A stretch of 55,046 bases of DNA from Rhexocercosporidium sp. MPI-PUGE-AT-0058. Lineage: Eukaryota > Ascomycota > Leotiomycetes > Helotiales. Below the pieces are notes generated by a model. It was not told the DNA's origin, ran no database searches, and saw only the letters and a program-made list of their open reading frames with translations. Position numbers and translations under genes: made by a program. Below are positions 11,367 to 23,820 of the stretch, in pieces. The stretch lies in contig JAGTJL010000049.1 in assembly GCA_020746875.1 (NCBI GenBank), positions 1-55,046 of the forward strand, given 5' to 3'. Position 1 is the stretch's first letter. Every line of letters starts with the position of its first letter.

Positions 11367-11850
11367 GGAGGCCTGAAGGCTAGTACGAATGTGTAGAATG
11401 AGTCATGTGAGTTGTGAGTCCATGCGCAACTTGCACTTGACTCAGAGGAATGGACATTGTCGTAGTATTAGTATAGATCTGTCCATAGTCACAGCTTCAT
11501 CAAGCGCTGACCCAGATGCTGACAACAGAGGCGCGCAACGTCGCGAACGTTGTTAACGTCCCTACTTCCCTATCAACCTGAACACTCTCGTCGACTAATT
11601 ACCTTACGAGCAGCGATATCGACACGCATTTCGCAGATCTGTGCAGCGCCCGTCGGCGGGCATGGTTTTGAGACTGCCCAAATGTCAGAAGCAATTGGCT
11701 TTACGAGTCCAATTCCTGCCTGCATCTCCTCGAGACGGCGGTGCACACACACACACAAACAGAACGTCACGATCTGGCGAGAGTAGAGAACGGAACAAGT
11801 GGGAAGATAAAGAATCGAACCTGCAGAGTCCAAGTCCAGAACAGAATGGT
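11367..11850. other. Intergenic, with a short (CA)n microsatellite
   Basis: Overlapping frames exist on both strands (11550-11982) but none has a domain pattern and they obscure one another. A CA repeat (ACACACACACACA) lies at about 11743-11757. An imperfect palindrome CAACGTCGCGAACGTTG occurs near 11537-11553. Confidence 0.35.
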
Positions 11851-12121
11851 GTTACGAACCTGAAATCAGTAGTCTGTGCGCCACAGGGCATTGTCAGCGC
11901 CTTACCAAACGGTGTAAGAAGCGAAACCGACGAGTATTATTTCCAAAGTTCAAAGCAATTAAAACACCTGTTCTTACTATAACTTCATATAACGCGATAA
12001 GTTAATCGCAGATGAGCTTCGGTCAAATAAAATTATTACTTTTGTAATAATAACAATCTTGGTCGACGAAGTAAGTGCAAATGCCGTGTAGCGCACAGAC
12101 TACTGATTTCAGGTTCGTTAC
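11851..12121. mobile_element. Small element with 42-bp terminal inverted repeats (MITE-like)
   Basis: The left arm 11851-11892 (starting GTTACGAACCTGAAATCAGT) is matched in inverted orientation by 12080-12121 (ending ACTGATTTCAGGTTCGTTAC), with about four mismatches in 42 bp. The interior is 187 bp and more AT-rich. The trinucleotide GGT flanks both ends (11848-11850 and 12122-12124), a possible 3-bp target duplication. The inverted arms explain the similar peptide frames seen on the two strands. It contains no transposase, which fits a non-autonomous DNA element, but an unrelated palindromic duplication is also possible. Confidence 0.55.
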
Positions 12122-12886
12122 GGTAGGAACAAGGAAGCTTTGGGGGCGTGAATTATCCAGACGAGATATGCTATCTGAGTTACTCGTTCGCAATATCATT
12201 ACATTAGGTGATACAGTAATGTCGGGGTATGGTGGTTTATTTGGGCATATGTTCAGGTTCTAAGTGATTGCTTGTCCTCTGAATTGATTTCGTAGGCCAG
12301 CAGCCCCCGAGATGCACATGAGGCGCCTGTTTGTTTCAAGTGTATCCCAAAGCGGTGTTCATTGGCCACTAGGACTCGCCAGGATGCGGACCCGCGATCC
12401 GCTTCTACCAGACCCCAACAGCCAGTGAGGCGCTGCGCGTCTTCTCCGCGGGGTGCTTTCCGTACAAGAGGGGCAGTCTGTGGGTGTTGTTCTTTTGGAG
12501 GCGGTCTCCATGGAGTATCAAATCATCTCTGTTTTGATCGAGGTTATGCTAAACGTATCTCTCTTCTGACCGACCAAGTCATTCTCGGAGCTCTCTTCCC
12601 CTTCTATCGCAGTTCTCTCCGCACGGGGGAACACCATCGTTTTCGAATCCCAAAAACCGATCCAAACAAGAGCAAGTAGCGATCACTAGATCGTCCTGTT
12701 TCAATACAACCCTTCCGCATATGCCTCAAGACCTATATATTCCAACGAGTGCACCAATATCAGCGATCAGCTCGCTACCACAATCCATATGTCCTCAGAC
12801 AGCACTCTGCCTCCTAAAACGCGGGACTCACTACTACAACTGTCAAGTCCCTCACCTCCTTGCCACCCAGCACTTACTGATCATCT
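12122..12886. other. GC-normal stretch, no confident gene
   Basis: A 105-codon frame (12362-12679) has no ATG start and no recognisable domain. A 113-codon ATG frame (12721-13062, plus) overlaps the next entry in another frame. Positions 12468-12510 are related to 14134-14176 (CAGTCTGTGGG...TCTTTTGGAGG), an old diverged direct repeat. Confidence 0.3.
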
Positions 12887-13306
12887 ATGAAAAGGCATCT
12901 AACCCCGATAGCCTTCGACGCCCAAATCCCACACTTCTACCCAACCGAAAGACCCTTCAGGCCCCCCAAAAATTACAGCCAGACCCCAAGAAACCATGTA
13001 GTTGCCACAGATCAACTGCACGGCTTACCCTTAAAATGCCCCCCGCCTTGGAAACCACCTAAGACATGGGACTACATTAGCATCACGGATACTACGAAGA
13101 TTGTGCCAGAGTGTCTGAAGGAGGAGCAGGTGGAGGTTACGGATGTAGAATTGAGTGCGTGTGAAAGGGTTGAGATGAAGAAGCAGTTCTGGGCATTGAC
13201 TGCTTTGAGGGGCTTAGTAGGAAGGCAGCGACGTCGCCTTGTTCAAGGGATGAGCAAAAGAGTCCATTGTACGAGTAAATTTCGTAATTTAAAGAGTAAG
13301 CTCTAA
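12887..13306 (+). CDS. Hypothetical protein, 139 aa
   Basis: This ATG-initiated ORF of normal composition has an in-frame stop just upstream of the start (12878-12880). The amino half is rich in Pro and aromatic residues (HFYPTERPFRPPKNY, KCPPPWKPPKTWDYISITD). The middle is acidic (KEEQVEVTDVELSACE). The end is strongly basic (GLVGRQRRRLVQGMSKRV). I do not recognise a family, a signal peptide or a membrane segment. The overlapping 12721-13062 frame competes with it, and both could be exons of one spliced gene or chance. Confidence 0.3.
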   Translation: MKRHLTPIAFDAQIPHFYPTERPFRPPKNYSQTPRNHVVATDQLHGLPLKCPPPWKPPKTWDYISITDTTKIVPECLKEEQVEVTDVELSACERVEMKKQFWALTALRGLVGRQRRRLVQGMSKRVHCTSKFRNLKSKL

Positions 13307-14567
13307 AGAGGAAACTTACTTACTGCCAAATGGAGCTATCTCATCTCATCACCAGCTGGCGTAAATGAGAGAGGTATTTGCAGATCCTCAACGCCTTGTC
13401 CACCGGCGAAAGAGTCTGGGAAATTCTACAACTCAAGAATGATGTCGATCTTACCTGACATTAGAGACATTCGGCCACGGGAAGTGCCCAAAACTTTGTC
13501 TCAGTCGTGATCTTAATCCGACGGCTAGAGACCGATTCCAAAGAGGTTCATCCCTTGCGATTCGCCATATCCCTGTTTATTGAGCATAAGCTTGTACCTG
13601 ACTGGGGGCTTCGTAAACTCTAAAAACCAGGTGAACTCCAATTTTGGGTCGCACGACAGATAACGGCATGCCATTGTGGGTTTCAAAAACAGCCATTCAA
13701 CAAGCTCACTGTTTACTCCTCCAGAACTGCGAGTCAAGATCTCGAGTCATGAAAATGGCATCTGACCACTTTAATATTCAAGGATAAACGGCTGGGGTTA
13801 TACCAAAACTGTCCATTACGCCGCATTTCCCTTCTGTGTTATTCTCTAGTTTACATTGCGTTACGGACATTGCCTCGGGCATTATTGGTCGGCCCTGCCA
13901 GAAACCTATGTTAATTTCTCAGCCCGATTTGCTACGGAATAACCCAGATCCCACAGGCCTGGCTTAGGTTACACCAATGCTATGACCATCGATTTTAAGG
14001 GTAATGACAGCGAGGTGAGATACGACAACATTAGCAACTGGAACTAGTGGCCGAGAATCGTAGCAGTTAGTGAGATGTGGCTGATTGCGCCGCGGAGATG
14101 CACTAAACTCCTTCAGCCTTGCTTGATCATGTAAGAGGAGCAGTCTGTGGGCCTTGGTCTTTTGGAGGCTGTCTGCATACCGCTTCCGTGTTCACTTTAA
14201 CATTCCATTGGTTCGAGACGGACTTGGCTGCATTATCCTTGTCATCTTTTAGTCACTATCACCAGTGGTTTTGCTGTCGCCTTTCCTGTTCCTAGATTAA
14301 AGGTGAGGTTAGTCTTCCACGGCATCAAAGTCATAACGGCGGCCAGGGTCAATTTCGACCCCAGTATAATACAGTAGGTACTGGTTTTCGCGAATCCCAG
14401 TTCTCGTGACCATCGAAGACTCCCCAGGCGAAGAACTCCTGTCTTGAGCTTGTGATGAGCAGTTCCGTTACGTCTTGCTTCGCCTAATTGGCCAAATATG
14501 CCAAATATGTCAAGAAAATTTTAGGGGCTGAGCAGACTTAATCGCGTGCAGGATTCAGGGTCAATCT
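13307..14567. other. GC-normal stretch without confident gene
   Basis: The region contains a 70-codon minus-strand frame (13525-13737; SELVEWLFLKPTMACRYLSC) with no known pattern, and several short open pieces on the plus strand. It may be remnants of genes with introns that I cannot model by eye. Confidence 0.3.
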
Positions 14568-14885
14568 TTAGAGGAGAATTTTAATATTGCAACCGCTTCT
14601 GCAACGCCACAAAAGGATCCCCTTTACGTGCATATACATGTGATAGACCTCGGATTCGGACGGTGAATACCCATGTAAAGCCATGAGACATTGGGGTGTT
14701 GTCAAGGCAAAATACTTGGGGTGGGCGAGACCCACTTGTAACCCCCTTCCGTACAACGCTTCCCCGATGGCTTTCCCCGCGAATTGCTTTTGAGTCAAAC
14801 CACTTGAACCACTTGGTAGTATGGGTAAATAATGTACATTCGATATCTGTGCACTTTGCCACGGCCTTACTTGTTTAGGAAGCAA
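14568..14885 (-). CDS. Hypothetical ORF (two overlapping frames)
   Basis: Two minus-strand frames overlap here: one of 105 codons (14568-14885) and one of 93 codons (14581-14862). The shorter reads FTHTTKWFKWFDSKAIRGE followed by HRGSVVRKGVTSGSRPP. The longer is less biased. At most one can be genuine. Neither matches a family I know. I keep the entry only because the DNA here is not RIP-mutated and the frames are unusually long for the island. Confidence 0.2.
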   Translation of the reverse strand: MLPKQVRPWQSAQISNVHYLPILPSGSSGLTQKQFAGKAIGEALYGRGLQVGLAHPKYFALTTPQCLMALHGYSPSESEVYHMYMHVKGILLWRCRSGCNIKILL

Positions 14886-15005
14886 AATACCTCTTGAGCT
14901 TCAGGATATGGTCTTCAAGCTGGTAAATACCGTTAGATTATTCTCTCTCACTTCTCGGTTAGCATAACACAGAGCAGAAGGCCAGATTCGGAACGTGAGC
15001 ACAAA

Positions 15006-15281
15006 TCAGATGCTGTCGACGAGGAGGTGGACCGATGTGGGTAGGGAAGTCGATGGAGCTGAGAATGGTGATTTGTTTGGACTAGTGAGTTGAGGCAGCT
15101 GCGAGTGGATCGACATGGAGAGGAGGTTGATGCAGCTAACGAGGTTGTATTTCTTTCCCTCGGTGAGCTGATGTTCCTTGAGTGGCTGCTTCTGTAGGAT
15201 TTCCACTTCTTCCTTATCGATTAAAGCATGCCGGAAAAGCCATTTGCTCAAGATGAAAGGGTTCCATGACCCAGTCTGAAG
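15006..15281 (-). CDS. Hypothetical protein or exon fragment
   Basis: The open frame extends upstream of its apparent start, so it is probably an internal or last exon. It includes TGSWNPFILSKWLFRHALID, KEEVEILQKQPLKEHQLTEG and a Ser/Pro-rich tail ending LLVDSI. There is no ATG at its 5' end; the TTG at 15251 is not a credible eukaryotic start. The helical, charged first half looks like protein sequence, but I do not recognise it. It lies at the right border of the GC-normal island. Confidence 0.3.
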   Translation of the reverse strand, partial: LQTGSWNPFILSKWLFRHALIDKEEVEILQKQPLKEHQLTEGKKYNLVSCINLLSMSIHSQLPQLTSPNKSPFSAPSTSLPTSVHLLVDSI

Positions 15282-15539
15282 TATCTTGCCGTATGGATAC
15301 GTTTAATGCGTGAAGAGAGTGCTGTCGAGACTTCAAGAAGCCGCATTCACGAGGAGACATGTGGTTGATTGCTATTGCAAGCATGGTTTTCATTTGCTTT
15401 CGCGAACTACATTATAAATAAAAGATATGTAAAAGGGAAAGCAATAATATAATACGGACAAAAGCTCTAACCTTCTTTAAATAAGTATTATAAGTTAAAC
15501 ACGCCTCGCTGCTTACCGTTCCTTTTGATAACGGTAAGC

Positions 15540-16350
15540 CTGAGATAATTTCGTACGATACTTTTAGATATCTTTTATAATCCAGTCGAGATTACTAATC
15601 GTTCTGCTCGTCGCGTTTATTTTAGATAAGAAGTATTTATTTATAAAATAGCTTTAGTGATTAATATTCTTAGGCTTCTTATTATCGCGACTTTCAATCT
15701 GCTTAATTAAACGCTTAAGAACTTTAATCGTATGTCTTATATAAGTATCTCGAAACTGATTTAATCGCTTTTGAAATCGGGATAAGCGAGAAAATTACCG
15801 AGAAGAACCGGAGTTATTATTATTATCGTTATAATCAGATTTTATATCTTTATCCAAGACGTCTTTTCGCACGATATTACGAATATAATCTAGCGCCTTA
15901 TCGATTTGCTTATTATCAGATTCATCGACTACGATCGGCTGTATTAAGTCGCTAATATCAGCGATCTGCTTATTACCAGAGTCTTCGATCACGATAAGCT
16001 GTATTAATCTATTAATAGCAGGGCTTTAGGACATCTCTACCTAAGGTCCTTCTTTATTAAGCTCGAAGCGTGTATCTTCCTCCTCTTTTACGATAATTAT
16101 ATCGTAATCGATATTCTTAGTCGAGATACTTATTACGCTGAGTTCCTTATCTTTTATTTTCTTTATAAGTATCGGTATATCTTTATTTATAATTATTATT
16201 ATATTATCCTTATTAATTATAGTTTTGCCGGACGCGGAGTTTAAAATATTAACGTAAGTTAACGCCTTATCGCGAATCGATATCTTTATATTACTTGGGA
16301 TAATCTCTTCGATAATATTAGTTAAAGCTACAGCCTCGATTGAATCTGTC
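15540..16350 (-). pseudogene. Unidentified decayed ORF, about 270 codons
   Basis: One minus-strand frame stays readable from about 16345 to 15550 with only a handful of TAA/TAG stops. It reads NIIEEIIPSNIKISIRDKAL, later SISTKNIDYDIIIVKEEEDT. Two related segments follow, QLIVIEDSGNKQI and QPIVVDESDNKQI, an internal duplication of about 20 residues. A basic tail (FQKRLNQFRDTYIRHTIKVL) comes next. The longest intact piece is 15795-15992. The composition suggests an acidic, coiled-coil-like protein. I cannot name the family. It is the first RIP-hit gene to the right of the GC-normal island. Confidence 0.5.
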
Positions 16351-17200
16351 CCTAATTTCCAGCTTTTCCCTTAGGGAATCACAGCAAAAATACGCGAAAG
16401 CTTTGACTAATAATCCTTATATAATAAACGAAAAATACATATAATAAACAATTCTTATTAGCTTTACTAGTAAATAAAGTTTAACGTAACAACCCTTATT
16501 CCCTTATTAAAAATCGTTCGTGATTTCAAAACCGCTTATTATTTTACCTTTTTTATATATATAACCCTTAATTATTATATATTACTTTAAGAACTAACTT
16601 TAATATAATCTTTAATTAAATTTTAATTTATTTTAACTTATATTTATATCTTTTTTTATTTTAAATAGTCACGTTATTTTAATATATCCCCACTAGTCAC
16701 TTCCCCTTTTCGAGTATTCTCTCTTTACTTATATTAATCCCCTTATTTTAATATTAATTAACTTTATAAATAATAATTTAAACATTTAATTATTTTATAA
16801 GTTTTTATTTATAAAGTAACTAATTTAAATTCCATTCTTATTATGCGTTATTAAAGCTATATCCTCTACTTTTCACATTTGCAAGGGCTAAAATATAATT
16901 ATATTTAGAAGCTCTTTATTTCTTTTAATTTATAAAAGAAATAACCTTTTTAATTATTAATCGAGACGTATTATTCTTATAACTTATTCTATCTTAACCT
17001 AAATTATAATATATATAAAAATTACTTATATTTAATATTAAAAAACGTCCTACTTATCTCTAAGCCCTTTACTTAAAACCTCGATTAAGTTATTCACACT
17101 AGCCGCTTCTCGAACCCTATAAGCCTTAAAAATATCCTTTAGCCTCTCGACTTTTTAACTTAATATTATTATATTCTTTATAATATTATCTTATATATAA
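16351..17200. other. AT-rich, RIP-type spacer
   Basis: This is very AT-rich DNA with no frame I can follow with confidence. It contains one copy of the TTTTTATTTATA motif that recurs between 22 and 31 kb. Confidence 0.4.
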
Positions 17201-20200
17201 CTCGCTTTTTCACATAATATAAAAGTTACTTTATATAATATATAACACTTTTAATATAGCCCCGACTTAAATACCTTCCGCCTTATTACTGCTACTTTTA
17301 TCTTTTACTTCTTATATATTAATTGTTTTACGTTATAATTATTATATTTAATTCACGGATGCGTCGCTTTCTTTATATTTCCTTATAATTAATATTATAA
17401 GCATTTCGTTACTATTCCTCTTCCTTTTAATAGTCTCTTTATTATACTCGCGGTCTTGCTTATTATCTTTTTATTTACTTTTATTTATAATTAATTCTTT
17501 ATTACCTTAGCGTACGTCGAATTATTTATTTACGTTATTATAAAAACCGAATTAAATAACTTTTATACTTATATAAACTAAAAGCCTCGCCGTTTAAAAT
17601 ATAAACTTATAATTATTCTTTTATTTATAAGCCTTATTTTACTTAATAACTTTATATTATCTTCGATTTTAGTCCCCTAAGCTTTAATAATTTACGAACC
17701 CTTTTACTTTATAACTGGCGTATTCCTTCGCCTTAATCTACTTCTTATACTTAAACCCCTCGATGCCCATTTATTTATAGGCTTAAGTATCTTTGGAATT
17801 CTCAAAGGCGAGGTAATAATACATAGAGATTCTTTTATTACGTAAGACAAGCTTAAAGTTATAATATTTACTTTCGAGGATAAGCTATTATGATAATATC
17901 TTTTATTACTTTTAATTATATTTATTAATATTAAATTTAATATTATTAGCTTTAAAGACGCCGCATAAGTATTAATTTAATTATAATTCCTTTTTAATAA
18001 ATTAAACTATTTGACTAAAGGTGTCGCTACTGACGTCGCGGATATATTAAACTTATTATATTAAAAAAACACTTAATTTACGCTTTAAGAAGTATTTATA
18101 TTTAATTACGGCTTTTTAATAAATAAGGTCGGAGGTTTTATTATACGCGTATTAAAATCTTGAGCCTCGCAATTATTATATTTTACATTTCCTTCCTTAT
18201 ATTATCTTAGATTTCCGTTTATATATACTGATAAAATCCGTCTTTTATACTCTTCCGTTTATATTAATTCCCTTATTTCCCTCGCTCTCGGCTTTTAATT
18301 AATTCTTAGTTTTTCTTAGTTATTTTCTAAAATAATTAAAATCGAATTTATTACGTTATTATTCCGGCCAGCCCGTCTTATTTATTAATAATAATTTAAA
18401 ATCCTAAACGCCCCCGTAATATATACTATTATTATTACTTTTAAATTCAGTCCCTCGCTAGCCGCCGTTGTCGCTATTATTATTTACTTATTAACCCCTT
18501 AAAAACCCGTTATTATTTTATCTTTGTCGCTTAAAGACAAGTTTTTATAAAAAAACCTAATACTTAACGCCTTTATTAATCTCCTTTTAAAAGCTTTCCT
18601 TATTATATATATTAAGACTTTCGACGTTAATTTTACTTCTCCTTAAATCCTTTTTATTTTATTTTTATACCCTGTATTATCTTTCATTACTTAAACCTAA
18701 TAGCGCAAGTTTCCCTTTATAATTTTTTTTATTACTTCCTTTACTTAACTCGGCTTTATATTTACTTAATTATATATTAATACCCGCATCTCTTTTAAGA
18801 GCGTCGTAAATAAAAAACCTTTTTATATAATATATTTACCGAAGACGCCGGATTCTTTAAATAAGTCACTTATTATCCTTTAAGCTAGTCGCTATTTTAT
18901 ATTTATTATTAAATAATAGCATTCGTTAAAAACTACCTTTTTTAATAGTTATCGTTTTATTATTAACCGAATCTACCTTTTAAAATAGTTAACCGTAGCC
19001 ACCTCGAGAATTATAAATATTATATTTATATAAGACATTATATTAGCAATAAACACGTTAGCCGATATACTTAAGTCTTAATAGTGTTTTATAGTCTCTT
19101 ATTATAAAGCAATATACGGCACAAATATAAAAGTTACTTTACTAAGGCTTAAACTCGCCGGAATTATATATACAAAAGTCTTCTTTATCTTAATTAAAGC
19201 TGCTTATATAATATTTCGTTTTATTTTTATTATTACTTTTATTACTTTTTATTACGCCACTATTTGAAAACTTATCGAGCCGTATAACTACTTTAGCTTT
19301 TATTGCACTTTGACTTTTTACGACTATTCTTTATAAATAAAAATCTAAAGTAACTCCGCGCTCGCTATAACTTCCTTTTAGGTTTTAATTTATAAAAAGG
19401 TTAATTAAAATTCATTTAGTATTTCTTATAATATTAGTTTTACGCTGCCGAAATCTTTAAAATAAAAGACTTAAATATAAGTCTTTAATATTAATTTATT
19501 ATCGGACGGCTAAGATAAGGTTTCAGAACCTTCTCGCTTAAACCTTTAAAACGTATGCTAGCGTCTTGATACTCCGCGGAAGGCATTAATCGTTTCTAAA
19601 CTCAAACTCGCTAGGCTATTTATTTAAAGCGCGTAATAATATTTTTCTACCTCTTTATTATGGCCTAATTATAAAATATAGGCGTCGATACTAACTATAT
19701 AGTCCGTTCGCATAAACTTTTTATTAAGCGTAATTATTACTTAACGCTAGACTTGCCCGTATAATTCAATTCTCATTCGGGCCTTCGATTCGGCCTTAAG
19801 TATTACCGTTAATTCGTTTAATAATTAAACTTTACTTTTATTTTAAAATAAAAAGTTAAAAAAAAGTAAGTAATTTCCTTCTTTTATTATTGCTTAAATC
19901 ACGACTTAAAATAAAATAACCGTTAAAATCTACGCTATTATAATCCGACTCACTTACTCCGGTAGGAATCTTATAATTATAGTTAACGCCCTCTTTAACG
20001 CGTCTACTTTATTATACGTATTAATAATTATAATTAAATTCTATATTAATATAATACTTTAATGACTCGTTTAATCGTTTACTTAACGCATAAAAAGTAA
20101 TTCTTATATTTTTATTGTTAGCCTTCCCGTTAAGTATATTATTATTATTAATTATTAAAGGCAGGCCGTGTATTTTTTAATTTATAATTTCCTTGCCCCT

Positions 20201-22600
20201 TTTAGCGTTAATATATTATATAGCCTCATAAGTATTAGCTTATTTACTTTATATATTTCGCCTCTCTTTTATAATTAATCGTATTTTTTATATTATTACC
20301 TTTTTTATTAAGTAATCCTTAGCCGCATTTAAGGCTACCTTTTACTTATTAATTACTTTTATATATCTGGGCTCGTCGTTATATATATCTAAAAAGCATT
20401 TCCTTTTCTTACTTTATATTAAATTATTCTTAAATTTATTCGGTATATACTCCTCGAGGAACGACGTATTACGGAAAACTAACTCGGACAGCAGCCCTTT
20501 TTTTAAATCCTTAAGTAAGCTTATTAATTCTTTTTTTATTTTATCCAATTTTAAGTCGTCTTTTTTATATTATAGCGAACAAGAATCCTCCTTTTAAATA
20601 ATAATTAAATTCTTATATTAATTGCCTTCTATTGCCTTAACATAATTCCGTAATTATTATATATAATTAAATATAATATAAAAGTCTTTATAAATATATT
20701 TCTTATAATACGCCTTTACCGTAATAGTCTTCATAATTAAATCCTAGCGAACTTAACCAGCTATCGACATAAGGCGTACGTAATAAGTTAACGGCAATAA
20801 AATATATCGAAATTCTATAGTCGTCTTCTATCGTGCCTCTTACGCATAAAAACTATTTATTAATATTTAATATATTATTAGCGACAAAAACGCGCTTTTA
20901 ATTACTCTTTAATTAATTAAAACTAAGTTAAGATTTAATACGGCTTCTTCTTTAGCTAAGTCGTCTTCCGCCGCTAATAACGTTTATAATAATACCTTTT
21001 ATTTACTATTAAACTTTAATTTAAACTGTTTTTTTTATAAAAATAATTTAAGGAAAACGCTAATAAGCTTTTGCTACACTTTAATATACGTAATTAATAT
21101 ATTATCGCCGACCTTTTTTATAGGCTTCTCGCTTAAGTTATTGTCGATACTATAGAATATTTACTTAATATGTCCTCCGAGCTCGTGAAATTAATTATAG
21201 ACTTAATTAATTAAGCGTTAAACACTTTAAATTGCCTGTCAAATGGTTTCCGGGTCTTCGGAGTGCGTGGTAATTATTAGTTTCGTAATCTTCTTAATAT
21301 CGCGGCCTTTATAGAATCGGGCTTAACCGGTTTTTTTATTTTATTTTATTATGTACTTATTATTAATATTTATAAAGATTACTTAAGTTATTAATTGTCG
21401 CTCGTATTAGTATCTCGCTATTACTTCCTTAAGCTCGTTTAATTCCGGGGCCGTCCTCGCTTTTTTTTTACGCCCTTCTTCGATTGGAAAATATATTATT
21501 AAGTTGCCGAATATATATTATATTAAAGTTGTAATTATAATTAGGCGCTTTTCCTTAATATTATGCTTTTCCTTAACGTATTTTTTAAATTAGGAATTAT
21601 TTCTTATTATTTAATAGTAATTTATAATAAAGCATTTCCATTTTAAGTTTATTAAAAGATATAGCATTAGTTTTTATATAAGTCCTGCTTAAAACTGCCT
21701 TTTCTTATCGGTCGGTAATATAGTATTTATATACTTGTCGCTTATTTCTAGTTCCTTTCGCCGTTTAATTAAAATATCTTAATATATAAATACTAAATGC
21801 CGACTGCGTTAATTAAAGTTAATACTAATTCTATACTTTAAATAAAATAATATACAGCGCTATAGACATAACTAAAAGACTTTAATTATATTTATTATTA
21901 TTTTTATAAATTTAATTTATTAATTTTTTATAAATATATTTTAAATGTGTCTTTTAATACGATTTTCGTTTTATATAATCTTTTATAAATAAAGAACCTC
22001 TCTCTTATTTATTTATTCCTTTACTTAAACCCTTTATTATAATCGCCTCCTTTCGATTTCTAGAAAATTATTATTTAATTAAAAATCTTACGCTTATTTT
22101 TACTTATTATTTTTAATAAACTTTATTTTTAAAATTAAGTATTTCTCGTTATTAATTTATTTATTTCTACTTATTCTATTAACTTTACCCACGCCATTTT
22201 AATAATTAATATATGCCTGTCTAAAACTTAAATTCTTTAATTAATTATTATAAATAAAAATTTAAAAGGCAAGACTAATTCTAAATTTAAATCTTCTCCG
22301 ACTTTATATTATGTATATTAAAGTTAACGCCGTTATTTTATAAAACTATTCGTTTATATCGATTTAAATTCATAACCCGTTCTTAATAATAAATAATAAA
22401 GTTATATAATTTCTACTTCTTTAAATAAAAATCTGTAATTTTGTGCTTAATAGCTTATTATAGGTTTTTATTTATATAAACCAGAATTAACTTATAAATT
22501 ATTATTTATAATGCTTTTATTTATTTCGGTCGACTAAAGAGTACTCCTTTTAATTATAATCCGGATAAATATTAAGTGAAATACCTTATAATTAAGGCCT
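17200..22600 (-). pseudogene. RecQ-like telomere-linked helicase, RIP-degraded (copy 1)
   Basis: Frames on the minus strand run from about 22.6 to 17.2 kb with RIP-type stops. The amino part reads ARFYKGRDIKKITKLI, HSEDPETIWQAI (the last W is a TGA in the sequence) and QFHELGGHIKQIFYSIDNNL near 21.3-21.1 kb. The helicase core follows. Walker A has decayed to KIKKTF (19174-19197). Motif Ia is KVTFIFVPYIAL (about 19145-19100). Motif II is VVFNECYY (18936-18913), originally DExH with Asp now Asn. The motif V/VI region is AASEGLNLK...GAF and IRRAGRN (about 18460-18359). Active proteins of this type unwind DNA with ATP, and in fungi such genes cluster beside telomeres. Every catalytic motif is damaged. 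The 5' and 3' limits and any introns are uncertain. Confidence 0.75.
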
Positions 22601-23820
22601 TACTATTAATACCGAGGCTCGATTTTCGAGAGGAGGATCGATAATTTTATTTAATCTTCTTATTTTTACTTATTAAATATTAAAATTAAAATATGTTTTA
22701 TTTAATACTTTACTAAATAGGGATTATATTTTCCTCGCCTTTCCTTTATCCCTGGCACTTACTCCCTAATATAATTATAATTAATTATATTTTTTATAAT
22801 TTCTTTTCTTAACGTAAAGCTTAAATTTATTCGTTTTATTTTATTCCTTATTAAAAAGAACTTTAAGTAATTACGTTAAGGATTATAAGTAGAGTTTAAC
22901 ATCCGGCTCATTTAACCACTGCTATCACATTATCCCTTAGGAAACCACTCGTCTTTATAAGTAATTAAATTTTCATATATATAATTATACCGTTTCGGTT
23001 GCCCGCTTTTTATTAAATATATATTTTTATTCCGCTGTATTATTTATTTTTAAGTATAATAAACAATTAGCCTTATTATTACTCCTTATATATATTTTTA
23101 TTAAATTAACACTTCTTTTTTTAATTAATAAACATTTATTTTTATATATATAATAAGATTATGTTTACTATAAATAAAAACTTATTTTATTTATATATAT
23201 TGCCGTGCACGTAATAGCGCAATAAGTAAACGTTCTGTTAATTATAATAACGTTAATCCCCTTTAGCGTTAACGACCCTTTTATACCTCCTTTCCCCTTA
23301 ACCTTTAATATTTCTTTTCTTTTTTAACTTTTATAACTATTCCCTTTCTTCGATCTTAATTATTAATCGTTTATATTAATTGCAATTCTCTTTATTACTC
23401 TCACTTTAATTATTCTGCGCTTTATAGTCACATTTTTAATATATTTAACCCTTTAATTTACCTTTTACTTTACTTTAAAACTTTACATTTCGCTTAATTT
23501 AAGCATTATTATATAATAAATAATAATTAACTTACTCCTTATAGCTTTACTTTTCCTTATTATATAAGTCAGTTTTAATGCGTTTTTATAAATAAGTTTA
23601 TTATTACGGTCCACGAGCTTAGCTTTAACCGCTTCCTTTATATATTATTTTAAATAATTATAATATTATATAAATCTATACTTATCCATAATACTCTTTA
23701 ATTACGAAAAGCACTATCTAGCATATTTAACGCGTTTTCTAGCGTTTTCCTTGCCTAAAATATATATCTCCTTATATACCTTTACTTTTAAAATTTATTT
23801 TAATAATATAAGTAAATATT
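22600..23820. other. AT-rich region between divergent pseudogenes
   Basis: This lies between the minus-strand helicase and the plus-strand pseudogene and would have held both promoters. It includes less AT-rich patches (22890-22960, and GCCGTGCACG near 23202). No frame is convincing. AAATAAAAA/TTTTTATTT motifs occur just to the left (22250-22500), suggesting the helicase 5' end has similar spacers. Confidence 0.35.

Noticed and set aside
11805..11825. GGTTCGATTC on the minus strand, as in a tRNA B-box
   Set aside because: No T-stem pairing and no cloverleaf around it.
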